A DNA stretch of 64,000 bases. It comes from Chitinophagaceae bacterium. GTDB lineage: Bacteria > Bacteroidota > Bacteroidia > Chitinophagales > Chitinophagaceae. Under the pieces are notes generated by a model. It saw nothing but the letters and a program-made list of their open reading frames with translations, did not search any database and had not been told where the DNA came from. Location: NCBI GenBank assembly GCA_004173355.1, contig SEAD01000005.1, forward strand, positions 1-64,000. The letters run 5' to 3'. How positions within the stretch are numbered: position 1 is the first letter of the stretch; every line of letters begins with the position of its first letter. Position numbers and translations under genes: made by a program. Below, piece by piece: positions 16,135-25,585 of this stretch.

Positions 16135-18498
16135 TTACTTCCCTTCAAGTGGCACCCTGATCCGGAAGCTGATATTACGTCCCATGGCATCAGCGAAATA
16201 CCGCATGGCATCCATGTAATCGCGGTATGACCGGTCAAACAGGTTACGTACACCCACGGAAAAACTTACCGGTGTATTTCCAAAACCAATGGTAGTGGAT
16301 GCATTCAGGTTTACCAGTGCATACCCATCGGGCGCGGCTTTGTAATCCTGCGGTCCGTTTTTATCACCGGGCACACGGGTCTGCCGGAATACCTGCTGGA
16401 TTTCACCGGACAGGTATGTGTCCGTCATCCTGCCCTTCACCGGCAGGCGATACAGGACCTCTGTGCTGATCCTGTCTGATGGCATCAGGATAAGCCAGTC
16501 GTCGAGTTGCCGGTTCCGGGCGCGAAGGATCGATGCCCGGGAGGTCCACTCGATATCCTTCATCGGCTTGACGAGCACAGAGGCATCCATGCCCGTCAGT
16601 GTGGCATCGGCCTGCCGGTATTCGGTGCGCCGGAATGCACCGGCTATCGTGAGCACCGGTTCATCGGGGACCGGTTGCTGGTAGATGAAATCATTGATCC
16701 GGTTGTGGTAAAAGTCAAGATCCACTACCAGTGTACCTTTCCGGTTATGGTAACCTGTGCTGATACCCGTGTTGAATGCCTGCTCGGCCTTGAAGTTGAT
16801 ATCACCTATCTCAAAAGTGGCAGTACCATGATGGATCCCGTAAATCAGCAGTTCATTCACATACGGGGCGCGGGTGGAAAGGGACAGGTTCAGGTTTACT
16901 TTCCAGCGTTCTGAAATCCGGTATCCCGTATTGAATGAAGCGGCATACGTGGAGAAATCAAAACTGTTCTGCGCAAATGTTGTATCTGCGCCCTGCAACA
17001 TCCTGTCGGTACTGATGGTTTTGTAATCATACCTCAATCCGGCCTGCAGCTCCCAGGCATGCCGCTCCCATTTCTCAATGGCATAGGCGCCGTATGTATA
17101 CGCGCGGTAATTCGGGATCAGGTAACGTCCGGCATAAGCATTATCCTGCTGCATGGCGGCCAGGCCAACCACACCACTGAAACCATGCTGTGGTTTGTGT
17201 TCCCAGTTCAGGTCTTCCGAAAAAGTGGAAATGCTGAGATTCAGTTGCGGGCGTGTATTCGAACTGGACCTCGTCACGTCGTACTCTTTCCGGTTATTGA
17301 ACTGACCTGCGATCTGGAAATTCAGCTTCCCTTTCGGCAGAAGCCATTGCGACTTTGACTTGAGCAGCTGGTGGGTTACATCCTGGTACGGGCGACCGAT
17401 CCGGTAGGTATCCTGGCCCAGGTAAACTTCGTCAGGCCTGTCGGCAGCTATCGCTTTTTCCAGGTCGGCGAAATTGCCGATATGTGAGCCGATAAAAATC
17501 CCGGCCTGTGTTGAAAACAGGCTGTAGAATAATTCGGTAGTAAAGTGTTGCTTTTTCCAGGCAAGTGTAACCGAGAAATTTTTTTCCTCGCTGCCGGTAT
17601 TGTTTAACCGGTAATCCGGTGTGGCCGCATTGGCGCCTTTTTTATAGGTGCCCTGCAGGCGGTAGGTGAATGCCGGTAGTTTTTTCAGCTGCTGCTCATA
17701 GATGGCCGACAGGTAGTACTGACGGTTATTGGTAAAATAACCGGTGTTTACTTCGAGGTTGTATCCGGGTCTGGAACGCAGTGGTCTTGGCTGGATCAGC
17801 ATCACACCACCAATGGCATCGGATCCATACCGAAGCTCATCCACGCCCTTGATCACTGTCAGCTTATCCGCTATGAAAGGATCTATTTCCGGCGCATGTT
17901 CATTTCCCCATTGCTGTCCTTCCTGCCTCACGCCATTATTGATGGTTAGTATGCGTGAGCTATGCAACCCATGGATCACCGGTTTGGCAATATTGGTTCC
18001 CATCTGCAACATGGTCACCCCGTTGATTTTGCTGAGCGCTTCCGCCAGCGAAAGACCTTTCGTTTCTTCCAGCCTCCGACCGGACAGGTCCTGTTTGAAA
18101 CCACTGGATGCCATACCGGTACGGCCGGCCACCACTACCTCTCCCAGTGTGTTGAGCGCATGCGGCAGGAAATAATCGGCATGACGGTCGCGGGTAATCG
18201 TAACCGCCTGTTCCAGCGGCGCGCAGTCAACATGGGTAATCAGCAGCGTATACTGCCCGGCGCAAACGCCGGCGAATACAAAATCACCCTTGTCATCGGT
18301 AATGATCTGCTGGCTCAGTCCGGAAAGGGAAACCGTGGCACCCACCAGTTTCTCCTTTGTGTCGGCATCTTCAACGTGACCGGAAAAACGGATCCTGCAG
18401 CTGTCCCCAATCATCGGATCGGTAGCGGGCAACAGGCTATCCTGCGAAAAAACTACACCTGCTGAAAACATCAGCAAGGCGGTAACAAAATATTTCAT
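16135..18498 (-). CDS. TonB-dependent receptor, possible metal (zinc-like) uptake
   Basis: The 787-residue protein has a signal peptide (MKYFVTALLMFSAGVVFSQ), an N-terminal carboxypeptidase-regulatory-like domain (about 35-115), a plug (about 120-235) and a 22-strand-type barrel ending in an aromatic-rich strand. The plug has KPVIHGLHSSRILTINNGV and GNEHAPEIDPF, which resemble the RxxSPDHAxxxDP region I associate with ZnuD-type zinc receptors. There is no SusD partner, arguing against glycan uptake. Substrate remains a guess between zinc, copper and other small ligands. Upstream is a small secreted protein gene and downstream a lipoprotein gene, all on the same strand. Confidence 0.85.
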   Translation of the reverse strand: MKYFVTALLMFSAGVVFSQDSLLPATDPMIGDSCRIRFSGHVEDADTKEKLVGATVSLSGLSQQIITDDKGDFVFAGVCAGQYTLLITHVDCAPLEQAVTITRDRHADYFLPHALNTLGEVVVAGRTGMASSGFKQDLSGRRLEETKGLSLAEALSKINGVTMLQMGTNIAKPVIHGLHSSRILTINNGVRQEGQQWGNEHAPEIDPFIADKLTVIKGVDELRYGSDAIGGVMLIQPRPLRSRPGYNLEVNTGYFTNNRQYYLSAIYEQQLKKLPAFTYRLQGTYKKGANAATPDYRLNNTGSEEKNFSVTLAWKKQHFTTELFYSLFSTQAGIFIGSHIGNFADLEKAIAADRPDEVYLGQDTYRIGRPYQDVTHQLLKSKSQWLLPKGKLNFQIAGQFNNRKEYDVTRSSSNTRPQLNLSISTFSEDLNWEHKPQHGFSGVVGLAAMQQDNAYAGRYLIPNYRAYTYGAYAIEKWERHAWELQAGLRYDYKTISTDRMLQGADTTFAQNSFDFSTYAASFNTGYRISERWKVNLNLSLSTRAPYVNELLIYGIHHGTATFEIGDINFKAEQAFNTGISTGYHNRKGTLVVDLDFYHNRINDFIYQQPVPDEPVLTIAGAFRRTEYRQADATLTGMDASVLVKPMKDIEWTSRASILRARNRQLDDWLILMPSDRISTEVLYRLPVKGRMTDTYLSGEIQQVFRQTRVPGDKNGPQDYKAAPDGYALVNLNASTTIGFGNTPVSFSVGVRNLFDRSYRDYMDAMRYFADAMGRNISFRIRVPLEGK

Positions 18499-18552
18499 GG
18501 AAATACATTAGCTGGTAAACACATACCCGGACAGGACCGGGCAAAACGGATA

Positions 18553-18903
18553 TCAGGCTAATGCGGGCGGTCCGCGGAGATTGCTGTGCAATACAACCGT
18601 ACACGCAACGGACTCATGGAAGAATGATACTGCGTTGTCAAGGTAAACGACTGCAGGCGCTATTTCCCGGGTTTCCACCGGGATGAACGGGGATTCAGCT
18701 ACCTGGTCGTGGAAATCACATACATACTTTGAGGGCTGGAGGTCGATCGTGGCTTCGCTGTGATTTTTCGCAGGTACATGCACGTGGTTCGTCAGCAGGT
18801 CATGCAGGATCTGTTTTGGTGTAATGCCAAGGCAGAACACCAGCAGCAGGAAACCTGCGAGGAAGGATCGTATGTAAGTTGTTTGCCTCAAACCTTTTTT
18901 CAA
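18553..18903 (-). CDS. Small secreted or membrane-anchored protein with His/Cys residues
   Basis: The 116-residue product starts at a TTG (18903), as no ATG lies before its hydrophobic signal segment (FLAGFLLLVFCLGITP). Residues LLTNHVHVPAKNHSE and VCDFHDQ carry His and Cys that could bind metal, and the protein ends LRGPPALA. I recall similar short proteins with an ITPKQILH block and RGPP tail in Bacteroidota, but no assigned function. It is the first gene of the receptor locus, 54 nt upstream of the receptor. Confidence 0.65.
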   Translation of the reverse strand: MKKGLRQTTYIRSFLAGFLLLVFCLGITPKQILHDLLTNHVHVPAKNHSEATIDLQPSKYVCDFHDQVAESPFIPVETREIAPAVVYLDNAVSFFHESVACTVVLHSNLRGPPALA

Positions 18904-18941
18904 CGAGGTTGCAAATTAGTGCTTTTTATCGATTCACAAAA

Positions 18942-18968
18942 AAAACCCCGGCGAAGGCCCGGGGTTTT
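18942..18968 (-). terminator. Intrinsic terminator after the DUF1501 gene
   Basis: Arms AAAACCCCG (18942-18950) and CGGGGTTTT (18960-18968); on the minus strand the stem is followed by a T-run. It separates the DUF1800-DUF1501 unit from the TonB locus. Confidence 0.8.
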
Positions 18969-19058
18969 CAACTTATAAACACATGGAATGAAGCGACTTA
19001 AAAAATTTACGGAACAACAGCGAAAGCCGGGTGTTCCGGAAAACGCGTGAATGGGGTA

Positions 19059-20648
19059 TCAACGAACTTTCAGCATAGGTCTTACCTGCTGCTTGCGTCC
19101 GTTCTGCAATCTTGCATAATACACACCCGATGGCAATCCACCACTGTCAAACGTGAACGTAAATGTGCCTGCCGTACGGAGTTCCGCATCCACGGGCGTT
19201 TTGATTACGCGGCCAAGCATATCGATGATCTGTACCAGTGTATGCCCGCCAATGGTGGTATAACTGATCGTAGTGGTGCTCGTAAACGGATTGGGATAGT
19301 TGGCAATGAGGTTGAGACCGGCATTGCCGTTATCCGGATCCTGTACACCGGTGCAGTCGTTGTCCTTTACGATTGCCAGGCTCTGGAAGTTCTCGAACAG
19401 CACCGTCTGCAATGTGGCGGCGGGAACACAGAACCATTTTTCAAGGATGGATGCATACACGCTCCGGAAATCATACTGGAATGGTATATTATCCTGTACC
19501 GATGCACCGCCCGGTATCGAAGGATTGGTGCCGGTCACGCCAGGTATCGCCTGTGTGCCGAATATAAACATCGGGGCAGCGGCACCATGGTCGGTCCCCA
19601 TACTTGAATTCGATTTGATACGGCGGCCAAACTCGGAGAAGGTCAGACCCATTACGCGTTCGTCCACCTTCAGGAATTTGAGGTCATCCAGGAAAGCCTT
19701 GATGGCGTCCGAAAGGTTTTTCAGCAGCCGGGCATGTGTACCGATCGATGTATCTGCAGCATCGACCTGCTGTGAATGGTTATCAAAACCTCCCATGCCA
19801 ACCATGTAAATGCGGGTCTTGAGTCCACCTGCAACCAGGCGGGCGACAATCCTGAGCTGGTCAGCAAGCCAGTTGTCTTCCGGGTAGGCAGCCTGCTGTG
19901 GTACTTTTTCAGCAGCCGCAATAATCCGTTCTGCAAACAGGTTGGTCTGTTTGGCAATCGTACGGATATAGGTCAGTTCATGCCCCATCGGTGTATCCGG
20001 TGCCGGGTCAATCACATTGTTCAGGAGGTTATAGAAACTCGTCGGATTGGTAATACTCATTCCCATATTCATTGCCGGTCCCTGCAGGGTCAGCGATGTG
20101 ACCGAGCCGATCTGGATCGCCAGCGGATCGGGCATGGTCTGGTTGGGATAACCTTCCGGGTAGTTCGGGTATTCCGTGTTCAGGTACCGGCCGGCCCATC
20201 CGGTATTGACCACATCTGTGCTGGATGATCCGCTCATCCAGATATCGGTAGCACGGAAATGCGAGAAGTTGGGGGTGGGATACCCAACTGCCTGCACGAT
20301 ATTCAGTTTGTCTTCATTGTACAGTGCCTGCATACCGGTCATCGCAGGGTGCAGTCCGGTAGCTTCATAATCTTTCAGTTTAAGGATAGCAGTTTCGCGG
20401 ATCGCCACATTGCTGCGTGCATTGTAGTAGTCGCTGTAGGTCGACACCGGGATTACCATATTCAATCCATCGTTACCACCGCTGAGCTGCACGATCACCA
20501 GCACGTGATCGGTTTCAATCGCGGGATCCATCATTGCGCGCAGCAGCGGGGAATCACCATTGAATGCCTTCACGGCATAGCCATCCACGATGGCCGGGAA
20601 CACCGCGGCGGCGGGCACACTGCTTCTTAAAAAATCTCTTCTTCTCAT
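19059..20648 (-). CDS. DUF1501 protein with Tat-like signal and T9SS sorting domain
   Basis: The 529-residue protein begins MRRRDFLRSSVPAAAVFPA, a twin-arginine motif with a hydrophobic core. The DUF1501 (sulfatase-like fold) body includes VLVIVQLSGGNDGLNMVIP, FSHFRATDIW and MGTDHGAAAPMFIFG. The last ~80 residues start NYPNPFTSTTTISYT and end LPSGVYYARLQNGRKQQVRPM, a type A T9SS sorting domain. It would thus be exported by Tat and then moved to the surface by T9SS. It forms a two-gene unit with the DUF1800 gene 9 nt upstream. The biochemical function is unknown. Confidence 0.88.
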   Translation of the reverse strand: MRRRDFLRSSVPAAAVFPAIVDGYAVKAFNGDSPLLRAMMDPAIETDHVLVIVQLSGGNDGLNMVIPVSTYSDYYNARSNVAIRETAILKLKDYEATGLHPAMTGMQALYNEDKLNIVQAVGYPTPNFSHFRATDIWMSGSSSTDVVNTGWAGRYLNTEYPNYPEGYPNQTMPDPLAIQIGSVTSLTLQGPAMNMGMSITNPTSFYNLLNNVIDPAPDTPMGHELTYIRTIAKQTNLFAERIIAAAEKVPQQAAYPEDNWLADQLRIVARLVAGGLKTRIYMVGMGGFDNHSQQVDAADTSIGTHARLLKNLSDAIKAFLDDLKFLKVDERVMGLTFSEFGRRIKSNSSMGTDHGAAAPMFIFGTQAIPGVTGTNPSIPGGASVQDNIPFQYDFRSVYASILEKWFCVPAATLQTVLFENFQSLAIVKDNDCTGVQDPDNGNAGLNLIANYPNPFTSTTTISYTTIGGHTLVQIIDMLGRVIKTPVDAELRTAGTFTFTFDSGGLPSGVYYARLQNGRKQQVRPMLKVR

Positions 20649-20657
20649 ACGGTGGTT

Positions 20658-22313
20658 TTAGGATAATTGGTATTCGGATAGGTTCATGAGATACTGGTAC
20701 AGGGTCTTCAGCCGGTTGGAAATAATGGCCGTGGCTGTTTCATTGGACTCGTCCACGAGGTAACCATTCCAGGCATTGGTCCAGTAGTAATCCTGGGTCT
20801 GTCCGCTCAGCAGTATATTCTGTTTGATACTGAGTTTGGCGGCATCAGATAGCGGCACGCGGTAGATCACCGACAGCGCGTCTTCCACCAGTGCATTCGG
20901 GTCACCGGGATTGGGTAAAGTTTTTGTAAATGCGATCGTATCTATCTGCAGTGTTTTCATGTTGCGGGTAAAACCGTTCCACAGCATGATATCGGTAAAC
21001 TGGTTACGTTTGGGTAATGTATCGTGATTGATCCAGAGTTCGTGGAAGGACGGCTCCTGGTAATACGCCGGCCAGCCTGATACATCCGGCGGGTCGCCGA
21101 TATTCTGTCCCATGGATGTCTCCCAGTTGCGCAGGTAACTCCACATCATATACGTGTCTTCATACTCTGTAGCCACCGGTGGTATAACCACACCGAACTC
21201 GCGCATGCACCCGATCACATGGTCTACCGGACTTTTAATCAGGCAACCCTGGTTGAGTGTGTCAAAAAAATGTTCACTGCGGAGCAGGGTGTCGAGCACT
21301 GCATGGATATCATAGCCGGATGTCCGGAAAACAGCTGCAAGTGGTTCGATTACGTTTGTTTCCGCAGCTTCATCGATCTCGTAGTACACAAACCAGCGGT
21401 AGATGCAGCGGCAGATATATTTTGACGTCTCCTCTTTTGCAAACAGCATATCGATAAGGTCATCTGTCTCGAGCGCGCCATCGGCGCCGGTGCGGCCAGT
21501 CAGTATAGTCGCGTTAAAATAAGCGGAGAATGTTTTGTTACCGGTATCATGATTTGCCGGATCAAAATAAACAGTGCCATCGGCCGGGTTGATCCGCCAT
21601 CCGGTAAGTACCCGTGCCACGCGACGTACATCTTCCTCATTGTAAACAACGCTCGGACCTTTGCCGAGTGTGAACAGTTCCATCAGTTCGCGGCCGTAGT
21701 TTTCATCCGGTGCGGAAGCCGAGTTGAGGTAACCATTCAGGTAGATCAGCATACCCGGATCGATGGTTACATCTTTCACGAGTGTGCGGAAGTTGCCGAG
21801 ACAGTCACGACGCAGCAGGTCATTATGCTGGTAAACAAACTTTGAAATATTGATTGTATTGGTTTCTGTTCCGAAATGATCGGCCCAGAAAAGTGTCAGC
21901 TTTTCACGGATGCTGCGATCCTGGCTGAGCATGACGCCCGTCCACCATTTCTTGAACGATTCCCGGCGGGCATCATTGAGATCCTCATCCGCAGTCAGGT
22001 CATTGACCCATGTGGTCCCTGCCGGTACATTGGGATCCCCCATCTCTGAACTGTAATCATTCAGCGGTGGATCAGGCAATGCGGCCACGGGTGTAAGCAG
22101 TTCGTCCACCGCCTGGTTCATCGACAGTGATGTAAAGTGCAGGAGGTCTGCACGCGTTGATCCGAACATAGTACGTTTGAGGAGATGCTGCACTTCATTG
22201 CGGGTCCAGGCACCGGAATATACATTGAGCCCCGACTGGGTGCGGGCTCCCGCTGCGGGAAGTTCCACTTTACGTTTCTTCCGCTGGGCGGTCAGAAAGG
22301 CGCGTCTGTCCAT
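20658..22313 (-). CDS. DUF1800 protein
   Basis: This 551-residue protein has the DUF1800 pattern: HLLKRTMFG near the start, FWADHFGT, NYGRELMELFTLG, DVRRVARVLTGWR, and PPDVSGWPAYYQEP. It starts MDRRAFLTAQRKKRKV, an RR-x-F-L motif with no hydrophobic core behind it, so a normal Tat signal is lacking. It is paired with the DUF1501 gene, as seen in many Bacteroidota and Planctomycetes (established co-occurrence). It may be exported with its partner or act inside the cell. Function unknown. Confidence 0.88.
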   Translation of the reverse strand: MDRRAFLTAQRKKRKVELPAAGARTQSGLNVYSGAWTRNEVQHLLKRTMFGSTRADLLHFTSLSMNQAVDELLTPVAALPDPPLNDYSSEMGDPNVPAGTTWVNDLTADEDLNDARRESFKKWWTGVMLSQDRSIREKLTLFWADHFGTETNTINISKFVYQHNDLLRRDCLGNFRTLVKDVTIDPGMLIYLNGYLNSASAPDENYGRELMELFTLGKGPSVVYNEEDVRRVARVLTGWRINPADGTVYFDPANHDTGNKTFSAYFNATILTGRTGADGALETDDLIDMLFAKEETSKYICRCIYRWFVYYEIDEAAETNVIEPLAAVFRTSGYDIHAVLDTLLRSEHFFDTLNQGCLIKSPVDHVIGCMREFGVVIPPVATEYEDTYMMWSYLRNWETSMGQNIGDPPDVSGWPAYYQEPSFHELWINHDTLPKRNQFTDIMLWNGFTRNMKTLQIDTIAFTKTLPNPGDPNALVEDALSVIYRVPLSDAAKLSIKQNILLSGQTQDYYWTNAWNGYLVDESNETATAIISNRLKTLYQYLMNLSEYQLS

Positions 22314-22550
22314 AGGAAAAGTTTTGGCCGTGTTTTTAATAGGATAATGTACAACGAATTTCTTCTGGCCCGCAGTATCAAAGACCAGGCCTTATTCACT
22401 GCTATCGGGTATTTTCAGCCCCTTCCGGGTAGAAGTCCGAACGCCCGGGGCAGCGATACCGTATTTTCCGAATGGGAGCTGGTGCCTTGCAGGCCGCGTC
22501 GGGAGACCGGCCACCAGCAAGGCCCCTGGCGGGCTGCACGGTCAGGGCAC

Positions 22551-22574
22551 TAAAAAACCCGCCACAAGGCGGGT
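22551..22574 (-). terminator. Intrinsic terminator after the thiolase gene
   Basis: ACCCGCC (22557-22563) pairs with GGCGGGT (22568-22574) around ACAA; the minus-strand stem is followed by six T. Confidence 0.85.
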
Positions 22575-22596
22575 CCTATTATCTGTTCAGGAATGC

Positions 22597-23775
22597 TCAG
22601 CCGATGTTTTCAATGACGCCGGCAATGCCTTGCCCGCCGCCCACACAGGCCGTTACCATCCCGTACTTTTTGTTGAGACGTTTCATATCATTCACTACCT
22701 GGATGGTGAGTTTTGCACCGGTACATCCAAGCGGGTGACCCAGGGCAATCGCCCCACCATTGATATTGACTTTTGCCGGATCAAGACCTGCTTCGCGGAT
22801 CACGGCAAGTGCCTGCGAGGCAAACGCTTCGTTCAGTTCCACCAGATCGATTTCATTCAGGTTCATGCCCACCTGCTTCAATGCACGCGGTATGGCAGCG
22901 ACCGGGCCGATACCCATCAGTCTCGGCTCCACCCCCGCAGACGCACAGGCCACCAGTCTCGCGATTGGTTTCAGCCCAAGTTCATTCACCATTTTTTCGC
23001 CCATCACAATCACGAATGCCGCTCCATCGGAAGTCTGTGAAGAATTGCCGGCAGTCACCACACCACCTGCTGCAAATGCAGGTTTGAGTTTTGCCAGCAC
23101 TTCCACTGAAGTATCCGCACGTGGACCTTCATCGGTGTCCACCACATAATTCCGTTTCTGCTTTTTACCATTGGCATCCACATATACTTCTTCCACTGTC
23201 ACCGGCAGGATTCCCGATTTGAAATATCCCTGGCTGATGGCATTGATTGCTTTCTGGTGTGAGTCATAGGAAAATTCATCCTGGTCCGTCCGGCTCACAT
23301 TGTATTCCTTTGCCACCGCTTCGGCAGTCAGACCCATGCTGAGGTAATAGTCCGGGTCTTCGCTTGCAATGGAATAAGCCGGTACCGTTTTCCATCCTGC
23401 CGTCGGCACAAGACTCATACTTTCCGTTCCACCGGCAATAAAACAATCCCCCTGACCGCTGCGGATCTTGGCAGTTGCCATGGCAATCGTTTCCAGACCC
23501 GAAGCGCAATAACGGTTCACCGTCACACCCGGTACCTCAAACCCCAGTGCACGGGCGGAAATGATGCGGCCAAACTGCAGGCCCTGCTCCGCTTCCGGAA
23601 CGGCATTACCTACCAGTACATCATCCACACGTTTGGGATCGAGCTGTGGCACGGAGGCCATCAGCCCGCGGATCACATCCACCGCCAGGTCATCCGGACG
23701 GTAAAAACGGAAACCGCCACGTTTGGCTTTACCCACTGCTGACCGGAACCCTGCTACGATATACGCTTCCTGCAT
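22597..23775 (-). CDS. Acetyl-CoA acyltransferase (thiolase)
   Basis: The 392-residue thiolase has the nucleophile Cys90 in NRYCASGLETI, the GHPLG histidine in GGAIALGHPLGCTGAKL and the C-terminal CVGGGQG cysteine, so all three catalytic sites are present. It cleaves 3-ketoacyl-CoA in beta-oxidation or condenses acetyl-CoA; the sequence alone does not decide. It is transcribed alone from a possible -7 element at 23843-23850, with its own terminator. No fadB-like partner is adjacent. Confidence 0.92.
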   Translation of the reverse strand: MQEAYIVAGFRSAVGKAKRGGFRFYRPDDLAVDVIRGLMASVPQLDPKRVDDVLVGNAVPEAEQGLQFGRIISARALGFEVPGVTVNRYCASGLETIAMATAKIRSGQGDCFIAGGTESMSLVPTAGWKTVPAYSIASEDPDYYLSMGLTAEAVAKEYNVSRTDQDEFSYDSHQKAINAISQGYFKSGILPVTVEEVYVDANGKKQKRNYVVDTDEGPRADTSVEVLAKLKPAFAAGGVVTAGNSSQTSDGAAFVIVMGEKMVNELGLKPIARLVACASAGVEPRLMGIGPVAAIPRALKQVGMNLNEIDLVELNEAFASQALAVIREAGLDPAKVNINGGAIALGHPLGCTGAKLTIQVVNDMKRLNKKYGMVTACVGGGQGIAGVIENIG

Positions 23776-23842
23776 AAAAATGTTTTTTCTGTATGGAATA
23801 ACAACGCTATTTCAGAAAGGTTGTTTATGCAACTTTCTCCAT

Positions 23843-23850
23843 CAAATTTA
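23843..23850 (-). promoter_or_regulatory. -7 element TAAATTTG for the thiolase gene
   Basis: An exact TAnnTTTG on the minus strand, 67 nt before the ATG (23775). No -33 TTG is obvious. It lies 7 nt from a plus-strand -7 match, so the two divergent promoters may interfere. Confidence 0.4.
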
Positions 23851-23857
23851 ATGGTTA

Positions 23858-23865
23858 TACATTTG
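23858..23865 (+). promoter_or_regulatory. -7 element TACATTTG for the secreted protein-pyrD unit
   Basis: An exact TAnnTTTG on the plus strand, 64 nt before the ATG at 23930. No well-spaced -33 TTG is seen. Confidence 0.4.
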
Positions 23866-23929
23866 CCGGAGAAATTTTTCAGGGGGCCTGTAAACAACAG
23901 GTTTCCACCCTTCAACCAACACCAGGAAT

Positions 23930-24505
23930 ATGCGCCGGTTATTGATGCTTTTTGCTTTGGTATTAATCAGTGCTGCCGGTTTCGCGCAGGCAGAACCCGG
24001 ACTGCAATCCCGGCTGGATGCCTACCTGGCCGCCACAAAGCGGGTGGATGTGGATGCCCTGATGGAACTGGTATACCCGCGGGTATTCACCCTTGCCCCG
24101 AAAGCCGATATGAAAACGGCAATCCGGCAGGCGTTTTCGAATGCCGAAATGAAAATGGAAATCGATTCACTCGTCGTTGATTCCATACACCGTACCCTCA
24201 CGCACCAGGCTGGCAGGTATGTAAAGATTGATTATGCCTTTCTCCTGAAAATGAAGTTCGGGGCAGACAGTACCGGACACCGGACGGCCACCCGGGCATT
24301 ACCGGTCATGGGTAAAACTTTCGGGGCAGGCAATGTGCGGATAGACCCGGTTGCCGATGCACTGGTGATCACCCGGTCAACAAGCATGGTTGCAATAAAA
24401 AACAGCTATTCAAAAGACTGGACGTTTATCGAACTGAAAAAAAACGACCCATTGACCCTGAAGCTCCTCAGCCAGGAAATACTAACCAAACTTGAATCTT
24501 ACTGA
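23930..24505 (+). CDS. Secreted protein of unknown function, coupled to pyrD
   Basis: A 191-residue product with a signal peptide (MRRLLMLFALVLISAAGFAQ). The mature part has a cystatin/NTF2-like feel: a helical start (SRLDAYLAATKRVDVDALMELVYPRVF), then beta strands, ending KDWTFIELKKNDPLTLKLL. No catalytic motif is visible. Its stop overlaps the pyrD ATG by one base (TGATG), so translation is probably coupled. I do not recognise a named family with confidence. Confidence 0.75.
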   Translation: MRRLLMLFALVLISAAGFAQAEPGLQSRLDAYLAATKRVDVDALMELVYPRVFTLAPKADMKTAIRQAFSNAEMKMEIDSLVVDSIHRTLTHQAGRYVKIDYAFLLKMKFGADSTGHRTATRALPVMGKTFGAGNVRIDPVADALVITRSTSMVAIKNSYSKDWTFIELKKNDPLTLKLLSQEILTKLESY

Positions 24506-25569
24506 TGTACGTCACACTTCGAAAACTCCTTTTTAAGTTTCCCCCGGAAGCAGTGCACTATTTCGCCATGAACAGCCTGCAGGTCTTATGCAGTCTGGGT
24601 CTGGGCGGCATGCTCCGCTCCTCGTTCCGCCCCCCGCAGTCGGCCTCGTTTAACCTGGGTAAACTGGTATTTAACAATCCCGTTGGGCTTGGTGCCGGCT
24701 TTGATAAAAATGCGCGATGGCTGCGTGAACTCGAAACCCTTGGTTTTGGTTTTGTTGAAATAGGTACCGTTACCCCCCTGCCACAGGCGGGCAATGATAA
24801 ACCGCGGCTATTCCGCCTGCCGGAAGACGGTGCGCTGATCAACCGGATGGGTTTCAACAACGATGGAGTGGAAGTGGTGACAGCGCGGCTAAGAAAATGG
24901 CGGGAAAAACATCCGGTACAACTCAAAGGGGACAAAGCCGGACTGGTGATCGGTGGCAACATCGGGAAAAACAAGGTCACGCCCAATGAAGATGCCTGGA
25001 AGGATTATGAAATCTGTTTCAAGGAGCTGCATCCTTATGTAGATTATTTTGTGGTAAATGTGAGCAGTCCCAATACCCCGGGTTTACGCGAACTGCAGGA
25101 AAAGGAATCGCTGCGCCGCATTCTCATGCACCTGCAGATGATCAATAACAGCAAGGCACATGCAAAACCGATCCTGCTGAAAATCGCGCCGGATCTCACT
25201 ATCGGACAGATTGATGATGTGATCGACCTTTCGATGGAGATCCAGCTGGACGGACTGGTAATCAGCAATACCACCATTAACCGTAATGGCCTGCAGACCC
25301 CTGGCGACCAGCTGGAGAAAATCGGTGCGGGCGGACTTAGCGGGAAACCGGTACGTGGGCGGTCCACCGAAATTGTGGAATACGTCACACGCAAAACCAA
25401 CGGCACGGTTCCTGTTATTGCATCCGGTGGTATTTTTACCGCGGCAGACGCTGCTGAAAAACTCAGCGCAGGTGCAGCACTGGTGCAGGTATGGACAGGC
25501 TTTGTTTATGAAGGCCCGTCAATTGTAAAAAAAATCATGCAGGGCCTCGTCCAGTTACGTAAGGCCTGA
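24505..25569 (+). CDS. pyrD: Dihydroorotate dehydrogenase, quinone-dependent (class 2)
   Basis: The 354-residue flavoenzyme oxidises dihydroorotate to orotate with a membrane quinone. The N-terminal amphipathic extension (LRKLLFKFPPEAVHYFAMNSL) marks class 2. Conserved blocks are GLGAGFDKNA, VEIGTVTPLPQAGN, LINRMGFNNDG, and NVSSPNTPGLR with the catalytic serine. The electron acceptor is probably the menaquinone made with the help of UbiE. It overlaps the upstream secreted-protein gene by one base. Confidence 0.95.
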   Translation: MYVTLRKLLFKFPPEAVHYFAMNSLQVLCSLGLGGMLRSSFRPPQSASFNLGKLVFNNPVGLGAGFDKNARWLRELETLGFGFVEIGTVTPLPQAGNDKPRLFRLPEDGALINRMGFNNDGVEVVTARLRKWREKHPVQLKGDKAGLVIGGNIGKNKVTPNEDAWKDYEICFKELHPYVDYFVVNVSSPNTPGLRELQEKESLRRILMHLQMINNSKAHAKPILLKIAPDLTIGQIDDVIDLSMEIQLDGLVISNTTINRNGLQTPGDQLEKIGAGGLSGKPVRGRSTEIVEYVTRKTNGTVPVIASGGIFTAADAAEKLSAGAALVQVWTGFVYEGPSIVKKIMQGLVQLRKA

Positions 25570-25585
25570 TTTATAATTTTAATCC

